Origin: Phoronis australis
Lineage: Eukaryota > Phoronida > Phoronidae
Direction: 5' to 3'
Length of the DNA stretch: 57,100 nt
Assembly: GCA_002633005.1 (NCBI GenBank)
Contig: NMRA01000088.1
Span: 732,437-789,536, forward strand
In this document: positions 37,050 to 48,455 of the stretch, in pieces
Position numbering within the stretch: the first letter of the stretch is position 1
Layout: each line of letters starts with the position of its first letter
The notes under the pieces: model-generated
The model's input: only the letters and a program-made list of their open reading frames with translations
Database searches by the model: none
Told to the model about the DNA's origin: nothing
Program-made: the position numbers and the translations under genes

Positions 37050-37349
37050 GCACGCCTGATTTCCTTTTTGGTGAAAGAGGAAGGCCCAAAAAATTTGAGA
37101 CAGTATAATGTATCTGTGGTCAGCCGTGGTGCTTTGAGATGAAATGACTCGCGTTTTTTTTCTTGTTCGTAAAATATTCGACAGAGTGGAAAAAATAGGC
37201 GGCACGTCATGTGATCTGTGCAAAATCCATTGTACATTGCCTCCTTCACCAAAATATTGAGGATTGTTTCGGTAATATGGCCATTTTCTTGGAACACCCC
37301 GTTTAACACATTGGAGAGTGTCGAGTGTGTTGGTTTTGATTTAAGATTA

Positions 37350-37745
37350 TATAGAAAACTAGAAAAATGTCCAACTTTAGCAAATTGTGGAGCAACATAT
37401 CTCAGAAATGAATCATTACGAAAATTTAACGTACATGGTTTTATGCACTGTTCTCCTGTTGTTTTCTTTAATCTTCCGTTTTTTCACGAAGGGCAATAAA
37501 ATAAAACTTTTGTGATTTTTATGAACACAATCAAAATCTGCATAAAACGAAAACGAATTGATTTTTCAGAAAATTGTAACAGTGTTTTCGAGATTTCATC
37601 TTGAAAATGTATATCAAAAGAAACTTGGTCATGTTATTGACTCTCTTGTTCTTTTTTGTCAATGTACCTTTTTGCTAAATTGTACTTAAGAACATGATCA
37701 CGTGATCCAATTAATGACAAATTTGTATAAAATTACAACGCAAAG
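37350..37745 (+). repeat. Dispersed repeat family F, copy 1
   Basis: It shares AAAATGTCCAACTTT, ATATCTCAGAAATG, TTTTATGCAC, ATATCAAA, CAATGTACCTTT and GATCACGTGA in order with 48456..48870, and in reverse with 44650..45005. The copies are old and diverged and lack an open frame. A further reversed piece of the right end may lie at about 37190..37260. Confidence 0.7.
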
Positions 37746-38257
37746 TGTACAGGAAATATATTTTTACAGAGTTAATTATTGTAGTTCTGTATTTGAAAAA
37801 AAGCAGAGACTCGTCGATAAGATCCCACGTGACCTTGATTTTGCGACGTGTCACAAAATGTGACCAATTAACATTTCTTAGAGTCTATGGTTATATTATG
37901 GTCGGAATGGGGCACGGCGTTATGTTATCCGTTCCATTCTTATTGTATCTTACTTTGAACTTTGAGCCGCCGAAGCAGCGCTCAATGAAACTTCAATAAG
38001 CAAACACTCCAAATATCGTGTTAGCCTTTAGTCAAACAACATCCAACCAAATTTGCCGGAGTGGATTCAACACACCCTACTGCGCCCTAAACTTTTGGAA
38101 TCTTTAAACCACGACGGCTTTTGAGTTTTGATGGTAATGTTAAATCGATTACAGTGACCACCGTGTTTGGTTGGTTATGCTTTGATGGATTTAAAGCCAT
38201 TACAATTTTACTTGAAATAGGATTTTTATCTCCAGTGGCTGAAAATCCGCGTTAAAT

Positions 38258-38398
38258 ACATATTAAACTACATGTGTTTTTATATGGGTGAATGTTATTT
38301 GTCGAGGTTGCTGTGCCGAGTAAATATTTTCATGAAGCCCAATGCCTCGAAACCGAGGCTAATAACATTCACTCAAACACGTGTAGTTTAACATATAC
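38258..38398. repeat. Fold-back element, ~48-base arms
   Basis: The left arm has TTAAACTACATGTGTTT then GTGAATGTTATT; the right arm reads AATAACATTCAC then AAACACGTGTAGTTTAA. Nested CGAGG/CCTCG pieces lie toward the centre, around a spacer of about 40 bases. It is a small non-autonomous element or hairpin-forming repeat. Confidence 0.8.
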
Positions 38399-38559
38399 CG
38401 CATATTTATGTTTTAAACCACGTGTTCGCCAACTCCCGTACAATAAACGTGTCACGTGACCGTACAATAACCTAGGTTAATCCCTGGACACGGGACACGG
38501 TAATATTGTGTGGGCTTATCAAAGGGACTTTATCGTAGAGAAAAGTGAATTTCTGAGAT

Positions 38560-38633
38560 TAACCTCAGCGCGGAATCGAACCAGCAACCCTCGCGATCGC
38601 ATTTTAACGCTCTTTTGGTGGAGCTAAATCCCA
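38560..38633 (-). repeat. tRNA-like SINE head
   Basis: The minus strand has an A-box-like TTTAGCTCCACCAAAAGAGC and a B-box GGTTCGATTCC at normal spacing. The acceptor and anticodon stems do not pair properly, so I call a tRNA-derived SINE rather than a working tRNA gene. Confidence 0.55.
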
Positions 38634-38804
38634 TTCGGTAAATGGCGAAGTATTTTAATCGTATTTAAATGGTAAAATGTACCGGCTTTTAATTCTTCAA
38701 ATGCCTGACATGCAACGGCGAGAGTTAGGGATTTGAAATAAAAAAGGCTGTCGGATCAGGCAGTCTTCCTCAAAGACTGTCGATTTCTTCTGCACAGTCT
38801 GCAG

Positions 38805-39147
38805 ATGAGAGAAGGAGGTCAAATCCTACAAATCATCAAACAGGAGATGCACATTCTAAGCAGCAAAACCACCGTTGTGCTGCAATGGATTCCCTCCCAC
38901 TGTGCTATCAGCGCCAATGAGGAAGCGTACCGTCTCTCTAAGACAGGAAGTAAACTGGAACAGACAGCCCACCAATCATGGAAAAGCAAAGAATTTGCAG
39001 CGAAGCCACTTCAGAAATACTTGGCGGAACCGTCTGCGTCTGGGGGCTGAAGAAGATTATATCGACCAGCTGAACCGACAACAACAAGTCACCATCTTCA
39101 GGCTAAGAATTTGCCACCGTCAACTCCTTTCTCACTATAACTACTAG
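38805..39147 (+). pseudogene. Broken RNase H segment of a non-LTR retrotransposon
   Basis: The first frame carries VVLQWIPSHCAISANEEAYR, the signature of the C-terminal half of retrotransposon RNase H (family form close to LQWIPSHCGIPGNEEADRLAK). The His is kept, but the catalytic Asp of the EEAD motif is Tyr here. After a +1 frameshift near 39040 the match continues as QLNRQQQVTIFRLRICHRQL and stops at 39147, before the usual cysteine-rich end. RNase H degrades the RNA of RNA/DNA hybrids during reverse transcription. Nothing of the reverse transcriptase or endonuclease is seen upstream, so this is a 5'-truncated, inactive fragment, as is usual for dead-on-arrival LINE copies. Confidence 0.85.
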
Positions 39148-39276
39148 CAGCATTTCCAATCCAGAGGAAACACGAAACAACGAAACGAAAAATAACGAAC
39201 GAACCCCCCCCCCACTTGTGGTACATAAAAGTTCCCCCACTGGCCGGCCAGTCGAAAGACAAGCGGATAGTCAGAC

Positions 39277-39310
39277 GCCCGCGCACACGCGCACACGCAC
39301 ACGTACGTAT
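39277..39310 (+). repeat. CA/CG dinucleotide tract
   Basis: Alternating purine-pyrimidine run (GCGCACACGCGCACACGCAC then ACGTACGTA). Possible Z-DNA-prone sequence. Confidence 0.75.
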
Positions 39311-40203
39311 TATGTCATGTCCATACTTCCTAGTGGTCTCCGACCAGCATCTGGTGTCCGCTGCTGTATCTCTAAAACCCCTTGATTGGTGCTCGGGAAA
39401 TACCGTGTTACTGTCACTGGTGGGACGACATATTAAACTGTTCATTGACGGATTGTCATGGAGTTTGGTAAATAGGTTTCTATTATGGATACAGCACCTT
39501 TCCATTTTCAGACAAATTCTACATCGTCGGAAAATTGACGAATCTCGTACTTTCCTTCGAGTGTTTTTTTCTTTTCAATTTCAGGCGATGATATTGGTTA
39601 GTTTTCGAGTCGAGTCTTGAATAACGTTTGGTGGTTGCCATCCCTGGGAAAAGTTGTTGGGCAAGATCTAATTAAAAAACATAATTGCGTAATTTTGAGC
39701 CCGGGCCCAGGCACGTGCAATATTTTTTCCTATTGTCAATAACTGGAATTTTCTTCGCGTTCGTCAACACGTAATCATAGGCAATATCTGTCTGTGATTA
39801 ACAGAATGATTGCAATAAGACAATTTCCTCTTCGTAGCAATTAAAGAGGATGCGAACACGCGTGAGTCCAAAGAGCAGAACTTTTCATTTAGACCACATA
39901 ACGCCACAAAACTGATCTCCCTAATAATCACCATTGGCGTCCAACTTGAGTGACAAAAGCAGGATTCAACTAAAAACTTATATTTTCTTTGTCACAGATA
40001 GGATATAATGGTACTTGTTGGGTGGTCTTTCCCTACAGTTGCCGTGTAACTCGCCTAAAGCACAGGTCACACTTGCCCGTTTAGCAAACTTTCTAAGGAA
40101 TTTTCAAATTTTGCTAGAAATATTTCAGGGTTGTTGAGCGTTACAGAGCATTCTTTTGCTTCAGAGGACTAGATGGGAACATCATTTTTAGTATTTGTTA
40201 ACA

Positions 40204-40470
40204 GGCCAAAACCGGGTTTGGTATCCTTTTAAATATGAATTCAAGATAAATGACTTTCATTTTATGCTCGACTATATCAAGGTTTACTTTGATACATGTC
40301 TAATCTAATAGTCATTATTATGATCTTGAATTAGATGCTCCACCTACGTATACTATATTGTACTTGAGCATAGATACTTATTTTGAGTTCAAGTATGTAC
40401 AAGCATGTACGAGCAGAAAATGTTAAAGCCAATTTGGAATTCGAGTTCAAATTCATAGGTTAGATATAGG
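40204..40470 (+). mobile_element. Diverged relative of MITE family E
   Basis: The inverse of the right end (GAACTCGAATTCCAAATTGGC...ACATTTTCTGCTCG...GAACTCAAAATAAGTATCTATGCTC) follows the left-end order of family E. The left end keeps GGTTTGGTATCC and TCAAGATAAATGA. Terminal CTGGGCCC is not recognisable, so the ends are approximate. Confidence 0.55.
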
Positions 40471-41340
40471 AATAAAGATAATCCATTTAGGAGAGTATTC
40501 GTTATGCATAGCAACCGCAAAGAATTTTCGATGTGGAAGAATACGCGTTTCGGCTTGTATGTTATTTATATTTTTGAAACGGACTATGCCAAACTGTTCA
40601 AGGCAAATCACGTGCCTCAAGCACGGCGCCCAGCTTATAATCTGTGGCGAATACAGTTTTCTTCAGAAAAAATATGATTTTGTTAGCTGATACTTTCAAA
40701 GGCGCTTTCGCATATTGACAAGCGTAAGACGAACATGTATATTTTAATGGGCGCTACATAGTGACGTACTCACTGCGAATAAGAATGGACGTAAACTACA
40801 TAATAAATGGATTTCTTATAACATAAACCAGTTCATTTGTCAACGTCACAAGTTAATTGGTTGAGTTTTTAGAAGATATTAATTTATCATTCCCTAGAAA
40901 TTTCGGCAAACTTATTAACACACAGGTCGTGGTCCATGTGTCACATATAGACAAGCTCTCAAAAGCAAATATCTGATCAAGACTTGTAAAATAACAACTT
41001 GAGTTTACCAAAGAACACTTTGAAACTGATTCATGTTCCGAAGTTCCGTTGTGTCATGTAGTGACTGAAATCACATACACCTGCTTCGGAAGTACGTTCA
41101 AAGCGGCACAAATAGCTTTCTGGGGTTCTTTGGATGTGCAAGTTGTTCAGGTCAAAGTCCAAGTTTCTATATTTTTTTGAGAAACTGGTGTGACTCAAAG
41201 TTAAACACTGAAAACGGTTTGAGAGGTGGTATAACTGCAAGACAAATCCTTTCAAACGTGTACGACAGTTGTCGAGCCGAGCGTTCTATAAATACAGGCT
41301 GTCCGTGACGTCATTCCCAGACAACCAGCACTGTGGTCTC

Positions 41341-41350
41341 ACGTATGTCT
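41341..41350 (+). repeat. 10-bp target duplication, left copy (family C copy 2)
   Basis: ACGTATGTCT, matched at 41919..41928 by ACGTATGTGT with one difference. Confidence 0.8.
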
Positions 41351-41918
41351 CTCGTTGGTTCCCTACGTGCCTAGCAAGCACGCAGGTATCACGAAGTGGC
41401 ACGCGCTTTAGCATCGATTGGTGTAACCTCAGCAGTCATTAGTTAGCGTTACAACACCGTGAAAAAAATGGCGGACTGTGAACGATTTTTGACCTCGTCA
41501 TGCAATTGACGTCGCGGCAATTATTTCGTTTCTGCAGTGATGTTTAATAGAAGCGTGCTTGAAGCACATACATGTGCAATAAACACATATCTGGCCGATT
41601 TAACCGATGTGTTGTTCATACTGTATGAATACAGGACAGTGTCGTAACCAAAAGTCATCGACAGTAGAAAGATGCACTCCGAAAAGGCGCAACCTCAACT
41701 TCTAGGATTCCCATTTCCTGAACATAAATTTTAAGCACTGATTTGCCTGTACAACAGACCACATTTGCACTTCAGTCCATCAGTCATGTCAATTTGTTTG
41801 CGTAAAGCGCTGCCTAGCCAATCAGAAACGCCGGTGTAAAAAAAATTTCCCGAGGAAAATTACGTGATACCTGCGTGCTGGCTACCGACCACCTAGCGGC
41901 ACGCAGGGAACCAGCGAG
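41351..41918 (+). mobile_element. Non-autonomous DNA transposon, family C copy 2 (568 bp)
   Basis: It has the same termini as copy 1 (CTCGTTGGTTCCC at the left; GGCACGCAGGGAACCAGCGAG at the right) and the same interior order, including ATGGCGGACTGTGAACGA and the CATACTGTATGAATACAGGA segment. The 10-bp target duplication is kept at 9 of 10 positions. Copy 2 lacks one arm of the central palindrome and a short segment near the right end. Confidence 0.88.
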
Positions 41919-41928
41919 ACGTATGTGT
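41919..41928 (+). repeat. 10-bp target duplication, right copy (family C copy 2)
   Basis: ACGTATGTGT, nine of ten bases identical to 41341..41350. Confidence 0.8.
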
Positions 41929-41965
41929 GTGCGTGTGCGTTTACGTGTACGTGTGGGTATGTGAG
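41925..41965 (+). repeat. TG-rich tract next to family C copy 2
   Basis: Imperfect GTGT/GTAC alternation directly after the element. Its start overlaps the right target duplication. Confidence 0.6.
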
Positions 41966-42958
41966 ACGTTGTGAATAAAAACCATCCCTATAGAAAGCAA
42001 GTCCACGTTTATAGCGGTAGGTTTTGGATGATAGCTATCCCACAATACTTTGCTTAGAACGTCATCAGTGTCACTGTCATTCTAGTGTTTGGTCGTTCTT
42101 CTGTGTTCACCTTTTAGGTGTGTGGTTTTCACTGATTATGTTATATTAGCAAAATAACGAAGCGTTTGGACCTTGTATATAGCATATAGTGTTGTAAATA
42201 TGACTCCGATATTGTACATGAAGTCACTGGTAACTTTAAATTGCCGCTCATTTCTTTAATCATGCATTATGACAGTTATAAAATGAGTGCCAATTATTAA
42301 GCGGTCATAAGACGAAACTCGTCTCATATCAACCGTTATTTGGCATTTAGTGATCCCCAAAGATTGTGGATTTCAAGTTGAAAGTTTGTGAACAGATGCT
42401 GAATGGTAAGGGTTCATGGCGCGACTTGAAGACTTCTCATCTACTGACGAACTTGAAAGGACCAGGCGGATATGTTCAAAATTAAGGAATTTGTGTTAAT
42501 ATATAATTATTTCTAAACAATGAGCTTCAACTGCGTTGTAAGTTGACTGAGCGGACATGCTTTTCTGAATTAAATATCTCGGGGTTTTAAAACTTCTACG
42601 CTTCAAATAATTGACCTATCGCCAGGACTTTGAGTGACAGCTTTACTGATCAATCAGAACGCATCATTCTTGACACACCTTTGTTTCCAAGCCGCCATTT
42701 TACCCGACAAACAACACGTCGCCGGGTAAAACTTATTGTTAGTTTGTCGACTTTACGCAAGGGGGCGGAGCTTGCGATAGGTCCTTCAGGAAAATACTGT
42801 CCACCTATCTTCAGAGAAAGCCTGAATATGGAAATTCGTTATCTTTGAGACACGAAGAGGAAACTCTACATACTCTATATAAGTACGAATTATCAGTCTT
42901 CATACACGTTATATATTGGTCACATCAGTTGAACTATAGTTGAGTCTGAAAGATCTCT

Positions 42959-43031
42959 GTCCCGACAGGGGTTCGAACCCGGGGCTTTATGCTAACCGTG
43001 TGGACACTCTAGTCCACTGAGCTATCTCGAC
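42959..43031 (-). repeat. tRNA-like sequence (SINE head or tRNA pseudogene)
   Basis: The 73-base length fits a tRNA exactly. The acceptor pairs at 5 of 7 positions, the D stem GCTC/GAGT pairs, the A-box is TAGCTCAGTGG, and the T arm is CCGGGTTCGAACCCC. The anticodon stem (TCCAC/GCATA) does not pair and position 33 is not T, so a functional tRNA is unlikely. I favour a tRNA-derived SINE whose body would lie at lower coordinates. Confidence 0.6.
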
Positions 43032-43397
43032 CACCGTTCGATTACAGAAATCCAAACAGACTTACACAAGGCACCTTACTCAGACTTGGGAGTAAAAATA
43101 CATGTATATAATTGCGTTGTTATAAAGACTGGTAATTTTTATTTATAACAGCACAATCTTATTCTCTATGTAACCTCACTGTACAATGGTGTGAGGAAAA
43201 TTGGTGCTTAATCCGGTTTTATCGATTAAAAGATTTTATTCCTTACTTGATCACTTAACTCTTCGAAACGCAATAAATTTTTGTAACAGTTGTATGCAAC
43301 AAGTTAGGCGACTCATTTAAAAATTTTACTAAATTGGCAAGCGTTGCTGCCGTTTTTACCTAGAAATCATTGTTGTAATTTGGAACTGTCCACCTGT

Positions 43398-43824
43398 GCC
43401 CGGTTGCATGAAACAGTACCGAATAGGGACTCAACTAAGTTCCCTAAAACCTAAAGAGTATTTTTGGATTTGTGAAAACATCGATTGCCCTTTCTTGTAT
43501 TGTTTTAGTTTCATTACAAAGTCAACTTTTAACTTTGATACTAATCAAGAGTGAACTCTAAGTTGACTTGTTAAATTATCGAAAATAATTAGGGAACTTT
43601 TCAAGCAAGATCCCCAAATTAAGGACTGAGTCCCTATTTATTGTCAATGAACTCTGTGCTCAGTTTTCAGTTATGTTATTAGAAAGTGTCATTAATCAAA
43701 GAGGAGCTCATGATGAAATGATAGGAAAATATTGCATCTGTGAGTCCATAAAGACACAAATACGTGAAAAGACTTAGGGACCTTAGTTGTGTCCCTATTT
43801 AGGACTGTTTCATGTAACCGGCCA
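43398..43824 (+). mobile_element. MITE family A, copy 2
   Basis: The left GCCCGGTTGCATGAAACAGT and the inverse of the right end, GGCCGGTTACATGAAACAGT, match. Pairing continues through ATAGGGAC...CAACTAAG...TCCCTAA for about 50 bases. The interior matches 5549..5964. The open minus-strand frame here (43692..43874) is part of the repeat. Confidence 0.82.
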
Positions 43825-44649
43825 CTCGAACCTTCAGAAGGACGTTGTGATGGTAGGAAGCAGATTAGCTGCATAATAAAGATGAATGATTTGTAGTTTT
43901 GAACTTGAGATGAAGCTATTTTGGTACGCAGCCGCTGTCAAACCAATGTTGAACGCAATTCTAAACAAAAGACAGGACTACTGCCGACACAAAACAGGAC
44001 CACACGCAGGCACGGTTCCAGAGGGAGTGTATAGTTTTTGTATTTTTGCAATGGAGGCTTTCTAGGTCTGCCACTGACAGTCCCCTTCGATCATGGATCA
44101 TCTCCTACGTCAAGTTTGCTACCCTGTACCTGATTCTCCGTTAAGCAAGGGGTCCCACACAAAATGGGGACCCGCATCATGCTATATGGGCTCCCTCGAA
44201 ACGTTGTGTTGACTTGAATGAACGAAAACTGACGACAGAAGCTAGGGGCGAAAATTGTGGTAACAGGGGGCAGCTCGGTGGTGTGGCGATCAGGGAGTGC
44301 AGCTTGGAGGACGGTGGGTTGGCAATTGTGGCTCCTAGGAGCAGCTCAAATACCACAAACCCACATTTGTGAGCTAAGAGAAACTTTATTCGGATGTTTA
44401 GTGATGACGTGTCATGGCATGGCAGCAGATGACGCAATTTGGACCCGGAAATAAGAATAGACATGCCGTCACACTGGGTCCAAAACGTCATAACGTCATG
44501 CTAAACATTACTATAGTTATGTAGGGCCTTATTGACAACACTATGCAATTAGCAAAATTTCTACAAACTATAGAAATTAAGTTGTTAAAAGTATGTATTT
44601 TTTAAAAGTAGAAAGCCTGGAGACTTTGACTCTTAACTTCACCCCATTA

Positions 44650-45005
44650 ACTGGGTCGCATGACTATGTCTTTTTGTTAAAAAGGTACATTCATAGCAAA
44701 GCAAGGCCATCCGATCAGTAGCTTCACTAAATTTCTTTTGATACAAATGTTCAAGATGGGCTTTGAAATACGCTGTTACATTTCATAAAATAACATTGCA
44801 ACTTATGATTTTTTCATAAAAGTCACGACAATCCCGCTTCTGTGTATCCTCGTGTAAAAATGGAACAATTTGAAAACAATTCCTAAAAACCATTTTGGAG
44901 AAAACTGCATAAAGCATTGTATGAGAAAGTTTCATCTGAATCCAACCACCCACTTATGAGATGTGACATTCAAATTTGGGCATTCTTCTTGGGTCTTACG
45001 TAGCC
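44650..45005 (-). repeat. Dispersed repeat family F, copy 3 (inverted)
   Basis: On the minus strand it reads TGAAACTTTCTC, TGCTTTATGCA, CTTTTATGA, GTATCAAAAGAAATTT, GAATGTACCTTTTT and TCATGCGACC in the order of copies 1 and 2. Confidence 0.6.
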
Positions 45006-45344
45006 TTAATCCGGCACTATCACTACCCCCACGTGTGTTGTTCATGCGCTTTCCACAATCTCGCACTTTCATTGCGCAATGTGTACAATGTACGCAAAGC
45101 TGTTGGAGTATTGAAAATGAGTCAGTGTCCTTCAACAGGGTAATGGTTTGCAGTGATCTAATTAAACAAATACCGTACAATAAAATAATTACTTTTAGAC
45201 GGATTTAGTGAATCATTCACACTCCGTGGTGTTGAAATTCTGATGTCATTAACCCGGTAAGTCATACGATCCTTTCATTGGTTGACCAGACTCGAGGGAA
45301 GGGGGGTTAATGGTGTGCTTCGCCTTTGTCATGTTCGGCAAAAA

Positions 45345-45519
45345 AGAGAGAAAAGAGCGTGGGAGTTTATTAAGACCTGGGCACAAGTTATTACTTCAAA
45401 AAGAAAGACGAAGGGGAGGAGATCATTAAAAAGACATGGGAACTGGTTATTACTTCAAAAAAGAAAAAAGAGGGCGGGGGAGCTAAGTAAAAAGACATGG
45501 GTACCAGAAATTATTTTTG
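45345..45519 (+). repeat. Minisatellite, ~60-base unit, three copies
   Basis: Three degenerate units share AAAGA...GGGGGAG, AAAAAGACATGGG and TTATTACTTCAAAAA blocks at 60-base spacing. The purine-rich frame across it (45282..45530) is a by-product. Confidence 0.75.
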
Positions 45520-46410
45520 TTGCAGCTTGAGTTTGCGTTATTGCGTTGTTGGCTATGCTTTACTTGATTAAATTTATGCGATTGGTTAAAAGGGTGGTTT
45601 GCAGTCAAAGGTCGCTTTAAGGAATCCACCACACCTCCGAGAGGGGATGACCATCGAAAACGCCCAAGTCAGTCGCCGGAACTAATCGCTAGAGCACAGG
45701 GGCAAACCACCCATTCCAAGTTGAAAGATCATATCTTTCTATTTTGGGTCAATGGTTTAGTTTGTTTGAGCCATTTTCGCAATTTTAATATTTTTGCCAT
45801 GAGGAACAGCGCAGAAATTTCGCGTGGGTTAAAGAATGTATTTTGATAGTGGAGTAACCATCAGTGACTAACGAGTGTACAAACAACGGGCAATCGCTTA
45901 TATTTAGTATCATTCGAATGACATTGTAGATATGTATACAGTAGTGAAGGTTTCTTTGCTAGAAAAGTGAGGTCACTTATGTAGTCGTCGCGAAATATCG
46001 CTTCGCATTAGAGGCTTTACTCGTGAATGTCTTGCGTTTTTGGAACGCGTCTCGGCTCATTTCTCCACAATATGGAGATGATAACTGCATTGTTTGAAAA
46101 GATCGATGTTATAGTTGAAGGCATTTTTAAGTCTAGAAACTAGATATTCTTCAACATATTCCAACGCTTTTGTTCTCAATGCAGCAACTACGTGGAAAAC
46201 AGTACCTGATGTTTTGAGTCTTAACTCAGAGAATGTGAGGATACTTAACCCAGTTTTGGCCTATTAGCTCTCTAAAATAAAATAATGTTATTTAACCCTC
46301 GCCAACCCTCAAAAGCTTAAGAACAAGTTTGAAAACTTTTTTATTAAGTCTGCTGGACCGGCAAACGTGACTAACGCTTTACAGAGCTAAGCCCCGGTAA
46401 CACCGAATCG

Positions 46411-46443
46411 CGCGACTATTTCATCGCTCGACTATTTCATCGC
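46411..46443 (+). repeat. 16-base tandem duplication
   Basis: CGACTATTTCATCGC occurs twice in a row. It lies near the left part of a possible old element spanning about 46391..46668 (CCCCGGTAACACCGA at the left; TACGACTGGGTGTGCC at the right, weakly inverted). Confidence 0.5.
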
Positions 46444-48367
46444 ACTACTGATTTACGATTTGGTAGTGGCACGACCAGTCTCCATGAAGTTTCTTTGATT
46501 TTGAAGTGATCGTGCGTGCTTACTATATATCGGTGGTAGGTAAGCGTGCGATAAGTTGCAATATCGGTTGCACAATCGATCGCAGGTCAGTCTTGCGAGT
46601 AGTGCAAGCTATCATTGTTGGTCGTGCAACTGACCATGGTAATCAGCTATCATAGTACGACTGGGTGTGCCACCAAATAAAATACTCAAAGAATAAAGTG
46701 TACATTCTGAATTTTTGGCTTAAATAAAAAACGCTATTAAACACGTACGTCACTATTCACAAGTATTTCAGCGCTTTAGAGAAGGTTTTGGTTTCAGAAG
46801 TTGAACACGCTTTTACGATCTTACGGTAGAAATTGCAAAATAAGCTCTCACTTGTTTGTTTCAATTTTTTTTGCCATGACAACAATTGATTTCTACAGAC
46901 AAAGGAATTAAAGGGTCGCCTGCCATTGACTTAGAACCGCCCAGTTTTGGAGAGGTTGGTCAAAGCCGTCAAAAGTGACGTTTTTGACACTGTTTTCAAT
47001 ATCACTTGTTTTTGTCATCATGAAAAGATTTGAGACGTGGTTTGTGCCTTTGATTAACCTGTTTCATTACTTTAATTTTGGGAAGTGAGCAAAGAGGATG
47101 TGGCCCTTTAATAGGGTTGTGTCATACCGGATAACAGAATATAGCGGTTACTGTCATTCAACCCATGTAAGATAACCGGTGTAATGTCGCGTATATTGTC
47201 ATAAAAAATCAGCAGTATTGTTCCTCACCCACTTATTAGCATGAGTACCTTTGCATTTCAACCTCACAATAATTTAATTCGTCTTATCGGAACTCAGCAA
47301 AAGTCAGTTGTTTCCTGTTTACAGTTGTTTTACTCTCAGGCTTTCCTCATATCGTGATTATCTTGTAAGAGTGGCTACGATCGCCGCCAAACCGGAATGT
47401 CCCATTATTTATTATAATTCACGGCGAAATCGAGGGTTTGACATTAAGCGGGGTGCACTGGATTAAGAAAATGGAGTATTTTATACCGTTCTTGTTCCCC
47501 AAAAATAAGACAGGATGTACTTCCGGAAGCAAGGGATCCATAAAAGGAAAATGAGCGAACAACAGCAGACGACTTGGATATTCATAAAAAGAAAGCCTCA
47601 GAATTCTCATTTATTTAAGCGGACCATAGAACTCATCAAATTAAACTAATCGCAAAGCTGATAGAACGACCACTCGTTAGGCCGTGCCACTAGTCAGGAA
47701 AGACTGATCATAAGATCTCATTGCTGGTGGTGCCATCAATTGCCTGGTGATATGAACAGTTGAGCCACGACTGATTCTGCGACCATTGAAGATGCTAGTA
47801 CAACCTCAATGCGAGCAGCTGCGACCTACATGTAAACATTGGTCGATACTGATTTTGAACATGTTCAATAACCACCCACGACAGATTTTTCAAGCAGTGA
47901 TCAGCTCCAGTTTCTTTTCTGTGGTTCATCAAAATTTCAGTCGCAAGTCTGTCGAAACCTGGTCAATACTCATTATGGCCGGAGATTAACGCGACAACTA
48001 AGTGGAAAGACCACCAACCAAAAAGTGTCAGGGAGAAAGTATTTTGAGTTGAATAGTGCCTTCGTCACTCAGATGAAACACGAATGGCGCATAAACAGGG
48101 AGCACAAGAATGATTCGCTGAAGTGACTTAAACAAGGTTTAATTTTTAACTCTAAAAGCGACCCTTAAGGTGGTGTAAGACCAATATCATTAATTTAGTT
48201 AAGGTTAACATATAAAATAAAATTGCAGGGGTCTGGTACACTGTGTGCAAGACGTGCGCAGGCCGCGCATGTGGGCTCATTGCACTGATCACCTGGAATC
48301 ATTTTATGGTTTATTGATATGTAGCTAAAACTGAGCTGAGGAGTTAGAAACCTCACTCAATATTCTA

Positions 48368-48445
48368 GCAGTGTGGCCCAGTGGTACTCGAACCCACGAC
48401 CTCGAGTAAAGAAAGCGGACACCTATCACACTAGGCCGCACTGCC
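48368..48445 (-). repeat. tRNA-like SINE head
   Basis: The minus strand runs GCAGTGCGGCCTAGTG, then GTGTCCGC, then GTGGGTTCGAGTACCAC, ending GGCCACACTGC. The first and last ten bases pair almost fully, and the A and B boxes are in place. The centre does not fold into a normal anticodon arm. Confidence 0.6.
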
Positions 48446-48455
48446 TCCTCTTAGT

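Noticed and set aside
39098-39620. Two overlapping frames of about 135 codons on opposite strands
   Set aside because: No recognisable domain. The region follows the LINE fragment and includes a C-run and CA/CG tract.
42959-43031. Functional tRNA gene
   Set aside because: Length and T arm fit, but the anticodon stem does not pair and T33 is missing.
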